Assembly (NCBI RefSeq): GCF_013394795.1
Contig: NZ_JABXYU010000001.1
Coordinates: 1,302,001-1,366,000 of the forward strand
Direction of reading: 5' to 3'
DNA length: 64,000 nucleotides
Source of the DNA: Leptotrichia sp. oral taxon 223
GTDB lineage: Bacteria; Fusobacteriota; Fusobacteriia; Fusobacteriales; Leptotrichiaceae
Shown: piece by piece, positions 44,333-52,629 of the stretch
Layout of the letters: each line of letters opens with the position of its first letter
Numbering within the stretch: the stretch's first letter is position 1
The notes under the pieces: model-generated
The model's database searches: none
Told to the model about the DNA's origin: nothing
Seen by the model: only the letters and a program-made list of their open reading frames with translations
Program-made: the position numbers and the translations under genes

Positions 44333-44452
44333 ATTCAGGTGATCCACCACCAAGAAGTGAGGAGTTGTAAATTCAGGTGATCCACCACCAAGAAGTGAGG
44401 AGTTGTAAATTCAGGTGATCCGCCACCAAGAAGTGAGGAGTTGTAAATTCAA
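44333..44452 (+). ncRNA. toxI: ToxI-type antitoxin RNA: three tandem 38-nt repeats
   Basis: Three head-to-tail units start at 44333, 44371 and 44409 (exact period 38), and a partial fourth (ATTCAA) starts at 44447. Each reads ATTCAGGTGATCCACCACCA then AGAAGTGAGGAGTTGTAA. Units 1 and 2 are identical; unit 3 has one change (CCACC to CCGCC). In type III systems the toxin cuts such RNA into single units that fold as pseudoknots and inhibit it. GGT near the start can pair with ACC, and TCC with GGA, as a pseudoknot needs. The Pectobacterium ToxI unit, as I recall it, shares AGGTGAT, ACC, AAGTG and AATTC in the same order. Confidence 0.92.
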
Positions 44453-44475
44453 GCTACCGTTTATGGTAGCTTTTT
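44451..44475 (+). terminator. Rho-independent terminator between antitoxin and toxin
   Basis: AAGCTACC (44451-44458), loop GTTTAT, GGTAGCTT (44465-44472), then T's. It sits exactly where the ToxIN, AbiQ and related loci have a terminator that lets only some transcripts reach the toxin gene. Confidence 0.92.
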
Positions 44476-44496
44476 CTGTAAATATAGGGGGGAAAA

Positions 44497-45012
44497 ATGA
44501 AATTATATGAAATAAGTGATAGTTACCTTGATTATTTAAAGTCCTTTGATGACAGGGTATTAAATAGATTAGGGGAAAAATATAGACATACAAGAAAGTA
44601 TTTGGGAATTTTATTAAAAATTAACGATTGTGATTATATAGCACCTTTGTCATCACCTAGTCAAACGGATTATTTAAATGGAGCTATAAGAAAATCTATT
44701 ATTCCGATAGTGAGAATTGTTAAATCAAAATCAGGAGAAATAACTTTACTTGGAAAAATAAAGTTGAGCAGTATGGTTCCTGTGTATGATAAATCAGTTA
44801 TTAAGAAATACGACATAAATCATGAGATTGATACAAAATATAAAAATTTAGTTTTTGATCAATTAAATTTTATAAATTCAAATAAAAAATTAATAATTAA
44901 ATATGCAAATACGTTATATAGACAAAAAATTAAAAATTTTTCCATTGGATATGTAAATCGAACTGTGAATTTTTTACTTTTGGAAGAAAAAGCAAAATTA
45001 TATAATAAATAA
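44497..45012 (+). CDS. toxN: Type III toxin, ToxN/AbiQ-family endoribonuclease
   Basis: A 171-residue protein matching ToxN along its length: MKLYEISDSYLDYLKSFDDRV (ToxN begins KFYTISSKYIKYLKEFDDKV), YLGILLKINDCDYIAPLSSP, IKLSSMVPV, QLNFINSNKKLI and NFLLLEEKAKLY at the end. ToxN is a sequence-specific RNase (cutting in A-rich sites) held inactive by its own antitoxin RNA; release during phage infection aborts phage production. AGGGGGG (44486-44492) is the ribosome-binding site. It is one of only two + strand genes in 45 kb, consistent with horizontal acquisition. A bidirectional terminator follows at 45133. Confidence 0.94.
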   Translation: MKLYEISDSYLDYLKSFDDRVLNRLGEKYRHTRKYLGILLKINDCDYIAPLSSPSQTDYLNGAIRKSIIPIVRIVKSKSGEITLLGKIKLSSMVPVYDKSVIKKYDINHEIDTKYKNLVFDQLNFINSNKKLIIKYANTLYRQKIKNFSIGYVNRTVNFLLLEEKAKLYNK

Positions 45013-45132
45013 TACTGTTCCTTATTTAAATAGTAGATATTTTATAAATTTTGAATTATATATGATTTAGTAAGTATTTGAAATTTCTTGTAATTAGTAC
45101 AATTTTTATTTTTTAATGAGGTTTAGTACATT

Positions 45133-45170
45133 AAAAAGGACATTACAATTTGAATAATGCCCTTTTTAAA
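45133..45170. terminator. Bidirectional terminator between toxN and gmhB
   Basis: AAAAAGGACATT (45133-45144) pairs with AATGCCCTTTTT (45156-45167) with one G-T; T-runs are on both sides. Confidence 0.8.
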
Positions 45171-45171
45171 T

Positions 45172-45735
45172 TTATTTTCTATTTTTTAGAATTTTTGCAA
45201 AATCCAGGATATCATTTGCAATAATTGGATTTAAGTTGGTATTCTTTAATTTTTCAAGACTTTTTAGTCCATAGCCTGTTTTTACTAGAACTGGTGTGAT
45301 TCCCAACTTTTCCGCAGGAATTAAATCAGTTATCTTGTCGCCTATCATAAAGGACTTTTCTGTATCAATATTAAATTCATCTATTGCCAATTCAAAATTG
45401 CCGGTATTTGGTTTTCGACAATTACATTCAATGCCATATTTTCCAGCCGCATTTGGGTGATGTGGACAAAAATATGATTTTTCAATTTTTATGCCATTTT
45501 TCAGCAAATCTTTTTCAACAAAATCCTGTAGTTTTAAATAATCCACTTCCGTGTAATAGCCTCTCGCAATTCCCGACTGATTTGTTATAATCGCAAATTT
45601 ATAGCCTAAATCGCGTAATTTCCTAAGTCCTTCGATTACATTTTTTTCATATTCAAAATCTTCGATTTTATATAAATATGATTTTTCCACATTTATTACA
45701 CCATCTCTATCCAGCAGGATAAATTTATTTTTCAT
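45172..45735 (-). CDS. gmhB: D-glycero-beta-D-manno-heptose-1,7-bisphosphate 7-phosphatase
   Basis: A 187-residue HAD-family phosphatase. Motif I LLDRDGVIN has the catalytic Asp pair (D9, D11); ITNQSGIARG is motif II; the Zn-binding loop FCPHHP...CNCRKPNTG (Cys-His-Cys-Cys) is diagnostic of GmhB; FMIGDKITDLIPAEKLGI is motif IV. The enzyme dephosphorylates heptose bisphosphate on the route to ADP-heptose for the LPS core, matching the GT9 genes at 30.8-37.8 kb. Confidence 0.93.
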   Translation of the reverse strand: MKNKFILLDRDGVINVEKSYLYKIEDFEYEKNVIEGLRKLRDLGYKFAIITNQSGIARGYYTEVDYLKLQDFVEKDLLKNGIKIEKSYFCPHHPNAAGKYGIECNCRKPNTGNFELAIDEFNIDTEKSFMIGDKITDLIPAEKLGITPVLVKTGYGLKSLEKLKNTNLNPIIANDILDFAKILKNRK

Positions 45736-45887
45736 AAAATTATATTTCCTCTTATTTTTTATATTTTTAATTTAGTCATATTAATTGTAGTGCTTAAAAT
45801 AACTAAAATTTATAAAAAATTTACTAGAAAAATTTTCTGTTAAATTTTGTAAATAGTAAAATGTATTTAATAAAACATTACGTTAAG

Positions 45888-47474
45888 TTAATTCATTACA
45901 ACATCTCTTATAAAGAACTCTCCACCAATTGATACGAATCCTAAATTTTTAACTTTTGGATTTACTAAGTAAAGTTTTTGTTTCTGGAACAAGATTGTAA
46001 CAGGCTGCTCTTCAGAGATAAGTTTTTCCATTTCTATCATTGCTGGAACTCTTACTTTTGGATCAGCAGAGCCTTTTACAATTTTTGTTAGCTCATCATA
46101 TCTTGCATTTTTGAAATCTCCACGATTGTTTGCGTTTTTGCTTTCAAATAAATCTAAATATGTAATTGGATCTAGGAAATCGCCAGTCCAGTTCATAAGT
46201 GCAATCTGATAATCACGTTTTTTAGTTCTTTCAATACGTTCCTTACCAGTTACAACGTCTAATTCAACATTTGCACCTAAGTTGTTTCTTAAATTTTCCT
46301 GAATATATTCAGCAATGGCTTTTCTGCTTCCTGTATCGTTAAATAAAATTTCAAATCTTGGAAGTTCTGACAGCCCTTCTTCCCTAAGTCCTTCGGCTAG
46401 TAGTTTCTTGGCTTCTTCTGCGTTAAATTTAGGCTGGTCAGTTGTAACTTCAGAAGCAAAGTCTTTCTCAAGTCCATTTAATCCAATTCCACTTGGGGTG
46501 AATGCCTTAGTAGTTTTTTCGGAACCTTCAAGAACTTTATTTACAAGTTCTTCCCTGTTTATTGCCATAGTTAATGCCCGTCTTACTTTTGCATTCTTAA
46601 ACACATTTTCGCCTGTGTTGAATAGTAAATAGTAAATTCCGCCATCATCTGCTTTTACAAGTTCTTTTTTTCCAATAAATTCCTTTGCCTGCTCAAATGT
46701 AACGGAAGTTACGTCAACTTCTTTATTTTTAAAGGCGTTTACAGCTGAATCTGTAGCAATCATTTTTAATATGACATTGTCTGTCTTTACATTGCTGGCA
46801 TCCCAGTAATTAGGATTTTTCTTGAACTTCAGTTCTGAATCGTGAGTCCAGCTTTCCAATGTATAAGGGCCGTTTGCAATTGTGTATTCAGCTTCTGTAA
46901 AGTATTTATCCTTTACCTCATTGTAATATTTCTGATTTAACGGCATGAATGATTTGAATGTAACTAAGTCATCAAAATATGGAGTAGGTGCTTCCAAAGT
47001 TACTTGTAAAGTTTTATCGTCAATAACTTTTATTCCAACCTCATTTTCTGAAACTTTTTTAGAATTATAGTTTTCTCCATTTTTTATTACGAATAGCATA
47101 CTTGCGTTACCTGCCGCTGTATCAGGATTTAATCCACGAAGCCATCCCGCTTTAAAGTCGTTTGCAGTAACAGGATCGCCGTTGCTCCATTTTACTCCAT
47201 CTCTTAAATGAAATGTCCACACAAGCCCGTCTTCTGACTTTTCCCATTTTTCAGCGATTCCAGCCACCGATTTTCCATCTTTATCTTTTCTCAAAAGTCC
47301 TTCCAAAATCAATTCATCAACAGTCCCGCCAGGAATATCCGTAGTTATTTGAGGATCAATCGAAGTTGGCTCTGTAACAATATTTAATGTGAATGTGCTG
47401 CCATTACCTCCATTTTTATTTCCACATGAAAATACAAACATCAGTAATGTCAATACAAAGAACAATTTTTTCAT
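45888..47474 (-). CDS. oppA: Oligopeptide-binding lipoprotein, OppA paralogue 4
   Basis: A 528-residue family-5 solute-binding protein. Lipobox FSCGN with Cys at residue 17. Family marks: EPTSIDPQI, VWTFHLRDGVKWSNGDPVTANDFKAGWLRGLNP, the YTLESWTHDSELKFKKNPNYWD segment and ALTMAINREELV. It captures peptides in the periplasm for OppBCDF. Last of four tandem oppA genes. It is closest in motif wording to the paralogue at 47542 (DLFES.. and CGNKN / CGKGG starts). Ligand preference is not predictable. Confidence 0.93.
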   Translation of the reverse strand: MKKLFFVLTLLMFVFSCGNKNGGNGSTFTLNIVTEPTSIDPQITTDIPGGTVDELILEGLLRKDKDGKSVAGIAEKWEKSEDGLVWTFHLRDGVKWSNGDPVTANDFKAGWLRGLNPDTAAGNASMLFVIKNGENYNSKKVSENEVGIKVIDDKTLQVTLEAPTPYFDDLVTFKSFMPLNQKYYNEVKDKYFTEAEYTIANGPYTLESWTHDSELKFKKNPNYWDASNVKTDNVILKMIATDSAVNAFKNKEVDVTSVTFEQAKEFIGKKELVKADDGGIYYLLFNTGENVFKNAKVRRALTMAINREELVNKVLEGSEKTTKAFTPSGIGLNGLEKDFASEVTTDQPKFNAEEAKKLLAEGLREEGLSELPRFEILFNDTGSRKAIAEYIQENLRNNLGANVELDVVTGKERIERTKKRDYQIALMNWTGDFLDPITYLDLFESKNANNRGDFKNARYDELTKIVKGSADPKVRVPAMIEMEKLISEEQPVTILFQKQKLYLVNPKVKNLGFVSIGGEFFIRDVVMN

Positions 47475-47514
47475 TAATATGTTTCCTCCTCTTTTTTCAA
47501 GAATAATTAGCCAA

Positions 47515-47532
47515 GGGGGCTGTTACGCCCCT
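47515..47532 (-). other. Intercistronic stem-loop between oppA paralogues 3 and 4
   Basis: GGGGC and GCCCC pair around GTAACA (- strand). No T-run follows, so it more likely stabilises or processes the mRNA than terminates it. Confidence 0.6.
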
Positions 47533-47541
47533 AAATAGCTG

Positions 47542-49131
47542 TTATTTCAATGATAGGCTTCCAAAGTAGAATTCTCCGCCAATTGGAGTAAATCCAAGCC
47601 CGTTCACTTTTTTATCAACTAGATATTGTTTTTCTCTGTGGAAAAGCACGCCAACTGGTACATCTTCTGCGATTATTTTTTCAATTTGTATAAGTGCAGG
47701 AATTCTTACATTCTGATCAGCTGTACTTCTTACAGTTTTAACTAATGCGTCATATTGAGGATTTTTGTATGAACCGTGATTATTTCCGCCTGACGATTCA
47801 AATAAGTCAAGGTATGTAATTGCGTCAGGGTAATCTCCAGACCATCCTGCAAATACCATATCAAAATTCTTTTGGCTCATTCTTGAAAATCTTTCTTGAG
47901 CAGTCATTGCTTCCAAACTTAGTTCAATACCTAAATTTTTTCTTAATTGCTCCTGAATATATTCAGCGATAACTTTGTTATTTCCGCTTTCATTAATTAG
48001 CATAGACATACTAGGGAATTTAGTTGCTCCTGTTTCTTTCAGCCCTTCTTCAAGCAATTTTTTGGCTTCCTGAGGATTGTATGCAAGAATTGAAGTTGGA
48101 ACACCTTCTGTAAAGTCCTTGTCATTAAGCCCCTTTATTCCAATTCCTTTTGGAACAAATGTCTTTGCTGCTGTTCCATATCCATTTAATACATTGTTTA
48201 CAAGTCCTTCCCTGTCGATTGCCATAAGAAGTGCTTTTCTGATTTTCAAGTTTGCCAATGTCTTGTTATTAAAGTTAAATAGCAGATACCATACTGAACC
48301 ATCATTTTTAGAAACCATTTTCGGATTGTCCTTAAATCCTTTTGCCTGTTCGGATGTAATGGCAGTTACATCTACTTCCTTGTTATTAAATGCGTTTAAT
48401 GCTGAATTATTATCAGGAATTATTTTATATACGACAGTTTCAAGATTTACATTGCTATTATCCCAGTAGTTAGGATTTTTTTTGAATGTCATTTCTGATC
48501 CGTGTGTCCAGCTTTCCATAGTGTATGCTCCTGAAGATACAGTCTTATCAGCTTCTGTAAAATATTTGTCACCTGTTTCATCAAAGAATTTCTGATTTAG
48601 AGGTGCATATGTCTTAAATGCCACTAGACTGTCAAAATATGGAACTGGAGCTTCCAATGTTACTTCCAGAGTTTTATCATCAATAACTTTTATTCCAACT
48701 TGTTCAGCAGTTCCTTTTTTCTTGTTGTAATTTTCAGCATTCTTTATTGCATAAAGCATATAAGCGTATTCTGAAGCTGTTTCAGGTTTTAATGCACGAA
48801 GCCATCCATTTTTAAAGTCGTTTGCAGTAATTGGATCACCATTGCTCCATTTTATCCCGTCTCTTAAATGAAATGTCCATACAAGTCCGTCAGCAGATTT
48901 ATCCCATTTTTCAGCAAGTCCTGGCACAAACGTTCCGTCTTTGCCTTTTCTAGTTAGTCCTTCCGTTATAAGATCATCAACTGTTCCGCCTAAAATGTCT
49001 GTTGATAATTGCGGATCGATAGATTTTGGCTCATCCGACAAGTTTAATGTGAATGTTTTGCTGCTTCCTCCACCTTTTCCGCAGGACATGACGAAAACTA
49101 GCATCATCAATAAAAATAACATCTTTTTCAT
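47542..49131 (-). CDS. oppA: Oligopeptide-binding lipoprotein, OppA paralogue 3
   Basis: A 529-residue family-5 solute-binding protein. Lipobox VMSCGKGG (Cys 17). It shares DEPKSIDPQLSTDILGGTVDDLI, VWTFHLRDGIKWSNGDPITANDFKNGWLRALKPETASEYAY, SGAYTMESWTHGSEMTFKKNPNYWD and ALLMAIDREGLV with its neighbours. A spacer hairpin separates it from the paralogues on each side. Probably feeds OppBCDF. Confidence 0.93.
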   Translation of the reverse strand: MKKMLFLLMMLVFVMSCGKGGGSSKTFTLNLSDEPKSIDPQLSTDILGGTVDDLITEGLTRKGKDGTFVPGLAEKWDKSADGLVWTFHLRDGIKWSNGDPITANDFKNGWLRALKPETASEYAYMLYAIKNAENYNKKKGTAEQVGIKVIDDKTLEVTLEAPVPYFDSLVAFKTYAPLNQKFFDETGDKYFTEADKTVSSGAYTMESWTHGSEMTFKKNPNYWDNSNVNLETVVYKIIPDNNSALNAFNNKEVDVTAITSEQAKGFKDNPKMVSKNDGSVWYLLFNFNNKTLANLKIRKALLMAIDREGLVNNVLNGYGTAAKTFVPKGIGIKGLNDKDFTEGVPTSILAYNPQEAKKLLEEGLKETGATKFPSMSMLINESGNNKVIAEYIQEQLRKNLGIELSLEAMTAQERFSRMSQKNFDMVFAGWSGDYPDAITYLDLFESSGGNNHGSYKNPQYDALVKTVRSTADQNVRIPALIQIEKIIAEDVPVGVLFHREKQYLVDKKVNGLGFTPIGGEFYFGSLSLK

Positions 49132-49183
49132 AAAAATTCTCCCTCTATATTATTATATTTTTTTATAAACAAAATTATCTCAT

Positions 49184-49229
49184 AGGCAAGTTTAGAAATA
49201 TACGTTTAAGCAATATGCTAAACCTGCCT
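49184..49229 (-). other. Intercistronic stem-loop between oppA paralogues 2 and 3
   Basis: AGGCAGGTTTAG pairs with CTAAACTTGCCT (12 bp, one G-T) on the - strand, with no following T-run. Confidence 0.6.
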
Positions 49230-49245
49230 TTATTCTTTAATTTAA

Positions 49246-50835
49246 TTATTTTATGTAAGTATTGTCAAGCACGAAATCTTTTCCTATTGGACTGAATACA
49301 ATATTATGAACTTTTGGATTCAACAATTTTGTATTTTGTCTGTAGTAAAGCAGTCCCACTGGCATATCCTGGGCGATTATTTTTTCCATTTCAATCATAT
49401 CTTTTACTCTTTCTTCCTGATTCCCGGAACTTTTAACTTTTTTCACAAGCTCATCGTAACGTGGGTTTGAGTAGTCTGAATAGTTGTTTCCATCTTTTGT
49501 CAGGAATCTATCTAAGTAAGTGATTGCGTCGTTATAATCTCCGTTGTAGCCTGCAAGGGCGATTTCATAATCTCTATGCTGCATTTTATCCAGTCTTGAC
49601 TGGAATGTCATTCCTTCAATTTCAAGGTTTACTCCTAAGTTTGTTCTTAAACTTTCCTGAATATACTCAGAAATTACCTTGTTGTTTCCAGAATCATTGA
49701 AAATCATTGTCAATTCAGGCAATTTTTGTAATCCTAGCTCCTTTAGGCCTTCAGCCAGCAATTGTTTTGCTTTTTGCGGATTGTAACCTGGAAAGACTTT
49801 TCCCGCTTCTTCAGAGAAATCTTTTGAAACGCCGATAATTCCTACTCCTTTTGTTGTGTAGGTATAAGCGGCTTCCCCAGTGTTGTCAAGCACATCCGTA
49901 ATTAATTTTTCCCTGTCAACTGCGAGTGACAATGCCTGCCTGATTTTTTTGTTGGCAAGAACTTTATTTTTCATATTGTATGTCATATACCAGACAGAGC
50001 CATCCTTTGTAAGCAGTTTACGTTTGTCATCCTTAAATTCCTTTGCCTGCTCAATAGAGATGTTTGTAGAATCAATTTCTTTATTTTTAAAGGCATTTAC
50101 ACTGGCATTTGCATCATTTATGAATAATATTTTTACGAATTTCAACTTGATATTGTCTTTATTCCAGTAATTTTCATTTTTTTCAAATACAATTTCTGAA
50201 TCCCTTGTCCAGGATTTTATTGTGTAGACACCTGATGAAATTGATGTTTCAGGAGATGTCATATACTTTTCTCCAACTTTATCGTAGAATTTTTTATTAA
50301 GAGGAGCATAAGTCTGTATTCTTACAATTGAGTCAAAGTATGTAAGCGGATTGTTCAATGTAACTTCCAATGTGTAATCATCAACGACTTTTATGCCAAG
50401 CTGGTCTTCATCTTTAATTTTTCCTGCATTGAATTGTTCGGCATTTTTTATGTAAAATAATTTGTCTGCATATTCTCCTGCAGTTTCAGGCTTTAATGCT
50501 CTAACCCAGCCATCTCTAAAGTCTTTTGCCGTAATCGGGTCACCATTGCTCCATTTTGCATTTTTTCTCAAGTGGAATGTCCATACTGTTGAATTTTCAT
50601 TGTGTTCCCACGTTTCTGCCACACCAGGAAGGGATTTTCCGTCTTCTGCCTGTCTTGTCAATGTTTCAGTAACAAGCGAGTCAACAAATTCTCCTGTCGA
50701 ATCATTTGCAAGCTGCGGATCATAAGATTTTCCCTCTTCCTTTAAGTTGAGTTTCAATGTTTCTGAATCACTGCTTTTTCCGCATGAAATTACGAAAGCC
50801 AGTAATATTGTAAAGATTAGTAATATTTTCTTCAT
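49246..50835 (-). CDS. oppA: Oligopeptide-binding lipoprotein, OppA paralogue 2
   Basis: About 529 residues; lipobox VISCGKSS (Cys 18). VWTFHLRKNAKWSNGDPITAKDFRDGWVRALKPETAGEYA, SGVYTIKSWTRDSEIVFEKNENYWNKDN and ALSLAVDREKLI match the family. ATG 50835 is taken as start; an in-frame GTG four codons upstream is less well placed. Separated by stem-loops from the flanking paralogues. Confidence 0.93.
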   Translation of the reverse strand: MKKILLIFTILLAFVISCGKSSDSETLKLNLKEEGKSYDPQLANDSTGEFVDSLVTETLTRQAEDGKSLPGVAETWEHNENSTVWTFHLRKNAKWSNGDPITAKDFRDGWVRALKPETAGEYADKLFYIKNAEQFNAGKIKDEDQLGIKVVDDYTLEVTLNNPLTYFDSIVRIQTYAPLNKKFYDKVGEKYMTSPETSISSGVYTIKSWTRDSEIVFEKNENYWNKDNIKLKFVKILFINDANASVNAFKNKEIDSTNISIEQAKEFKDDKRKLLTKDGSVWYMTYNMKNKVLANKKIRQALSLAVDREKLITDVLDNTGEAAYTYTTKGVGIIGVSKDFSEEAGKVFPGYNPQKAKQLLAEGLKELGLQKLPELTMIFNDSGNNKVISEYIQESLRTNLGVNLEIEGMTFQSRLDKMQHRDYEIALAGYNGDYNDAITYLDRFLTKDGNNYSDYSNPRYDELVKKVKSSGNQEERVKDMIEMEKIIAQDMPVGLLYYRQNTKLLNPKVHNIVFSPIGKDFVLDNTYIK

Positions 50836-50906
50836 ATCCGCACTCACCCTTTCTTTTTGTCTAAATTAAATTTAGTAAAAATTGTTTTGCTGTTAATTTT
50901 AGTTAT

Positions 50907-50933
50907 CCGCCCAGACAATTTTTATTTGAGCGG
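50907..50933 (-). other. Intercistronic stem-loop between oppA paralogues 1 and 2
   Basis: CCGCTCA pairs with TGGGCGG (7 bp, one G-T) on the - strand; no T-run follows. Confidence 0.5.
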
Positions 50934-50945
50934 GAAAAATAAAAA

Positions 50946-52547
50946 TTATTTTGTTATGGATGCATTGTAAAAATCAATAGAATCTCCGACAGAACGTATT
51001 ACAACGCCTTTTAACTTAGGATTTATCAAATAAACTCCCACTTCATAATAAAGTGCGGAATATCTGAAGTCATCAGCTAATAATTTTTCAGCCTGTTTCA
51101 TTGCATCCATTCTTGTTTTGTTGTCTTGATTAACTGTAGCTAAGTCAATCAGTTCATCATATTTAGGATTTGAATGTTTTGCAAAGTTAAGATCTTTTAC
51201 TTTTGAGTGGAACATTTCCAGGTAAGTCATTGGATCCGCATAGTCAGGTCCCCAGGCATATCTTACAATCTCAAATTCCCCAGCTTTCGCACGTGCAATT
51301 CTTTCTTTTTTAGTAAGAACTTCCACTTCCACGTCAATTCCTAATTTATCCTTCCATTGAGATTGGTAAAATTCAGCTTCTTTTTTACCAGTTCCGTTTT
51401 CATCTACTAATAGATGCAGTTTAACTTGCGCAGGAGTCATATTCAGCTCTTTCAACCCTTCTTCAAACAGCTGTTTTACATTAATATTTGCATATTCTGC
51501 AAATAAATCCCCGGCTTCTTCCCTGAAGTCGCCTTTTTCACCGGCTGTCCCATTTGAAACAATTCCAGAAGCAGTAATTCCAGCACCATTTAAGATACTG
51601 TTTACTAATTCTTTCCTATTTATCGCAAGTGATAATGCCTGTCTAATTTTTAGATTTTTTAGTACAGGATTTGATGTATTAAATCCTAAGTAATAGACTC
51701 TTCCGTCAGGGAACTTATGTAATTCAGGTTTTCCTTCATAGTTTGCCATTTTTTCAACTGAAATTTTTGTCAAGTCCAGTTCTTTATTCTCAAAAAGATT
51801 TGTGGCGGCTTCAAAGTCAGTTACGATTAAACCTGTAAGTGTATCAAGTTTTATATTTTGCGCATTCCAGTAGTTAGGATTTTTTTTCATAACAACCTTA
51901 TTGTCATGTACCCATTCTTCCATTGTGAAAGGTCCACAGTAAATAGATTTATTAGCTTCAGTCGCATAGCTTTCACCATTGTCAGCCAATGCTTTTTCAT
52001 TAACTGGGAAATAAATTGGCATGATTAATATTTTCAGGAAAAATGGCGCAGGCTGTGATAAAGTAAATTCAAGCGTGTAGTCGTCTTTTAACTTTATTCC
52101 AACTTGTCCAAAATCCTTTAAAGCACCAGTGTTATATTTTTCCGCATTTTCAATATAGTATGCAAGAAACGCATATTCAGAAGCTGTCTTAGGTTCAAGG
52201 CCTCTTTTGATACCGTTAAAATAATCTTTGGCGGTAAGTGGATCTCCGTTGCTCCATTTCATTCCTTGTCTGATTTTAAATGTCCATACTTTTCCGTCGT
52301 CTGACTTGGTCCAGCTTTCGGCTCCGGCAGGGACAATTTCATTTTTATCATTTAATCTTACAAGACTTTCATAAGTCATGCTTGTAATAAAAATTCCACT
52401 CATATCAGTCAAAATCTGAGGATCTAACGAAGTTGGCTCGGCTTCCATATTAAATGATACTGAATTTCCCGATGCTTTTTTCCCTTTTCCGCAGGAAATA
52501 ATAAACATCGATAACGTTAAGCAAAATACTAAAAAAATTTTTTTCAT
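50946..52547 (-). CDS. oppA: Oligopeptide-binding lipoprotein, OppA paralogue 1
   Basis: A 533-residue family-5 solute-binding protein, first of the tandem set and directly downstream of oppF (82-bp gap). Lipobox IISCGKGK with Cys 19. EAEPTSLDPQILTDMSGIF, VWTFKIRQGMKWSNGDPLTAKDYFNGIKRGLEPKTASEYAF, GPFTMEEWVHDNKVVMKKNPNYWN and ALSLAINRKELV fit the family. It is the most divergent in wording of the four. Confidence 0.93.
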   Translation of the reverse strand: MKKIFLVFCLTLSMFIISCGKGKKASGNSVSFNMEAEPTSLDPQILTDMSGIFITSMTYESLVRLNDKNEIVPAGAESWTKSDDGKVWTFKIRQGMKWSNGDPLTAKDYFNGIKRGLEPKTASEYAFLAYYIENAEKYNTGALKDFGQVGIKLKDDYTLEFTLSQPAPFFLKILIMPIYFPVNEKALADNGESYATEANKSIYCGPFTMEEWVHDNKVVMKKNPNYWNAQNIKLDTLTGLIVTDFEAATNLFENKELDLTKISVEKMANYEGKPELHKFPDGRVYYLGFNTSNPVLKNLKIRQALSLAINRKELVNSILNGAGITASGIVSNGTAGEKGDFREEAGDLFAEYANINVKQLFEEGLKELNMTPAQVKLHLLVDENGTGKKEAEFYQSQWKDKLGIDVEVEVLTKKERIARAKAGEFEIVRYAWGPDYADPMTYLEMFHSKVKDLNFAKHSNPKYDELIDLATVNQDNKTRMDAMKQAEKLLADDFRYSALYYEVGVYLINPKLKGVVIRSVGDSIDFYNASITK

Positions 52548-52629
52548 ATCCCGACAATTCCTTTCTAAAATTTTGGTTTTTTATAAATAAATTATTTCGA
52601 AACATTAAAATATTTAAAATACTTGATTT

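Noticed and set aside
44333-44452. Tandem 38-nt repeats as a short CRISPR array
   Set aside because: The units are directly adjacent with no spacers, and they are followed by a terminator and a ToxN-like gene, which fits a type III antitoxin.
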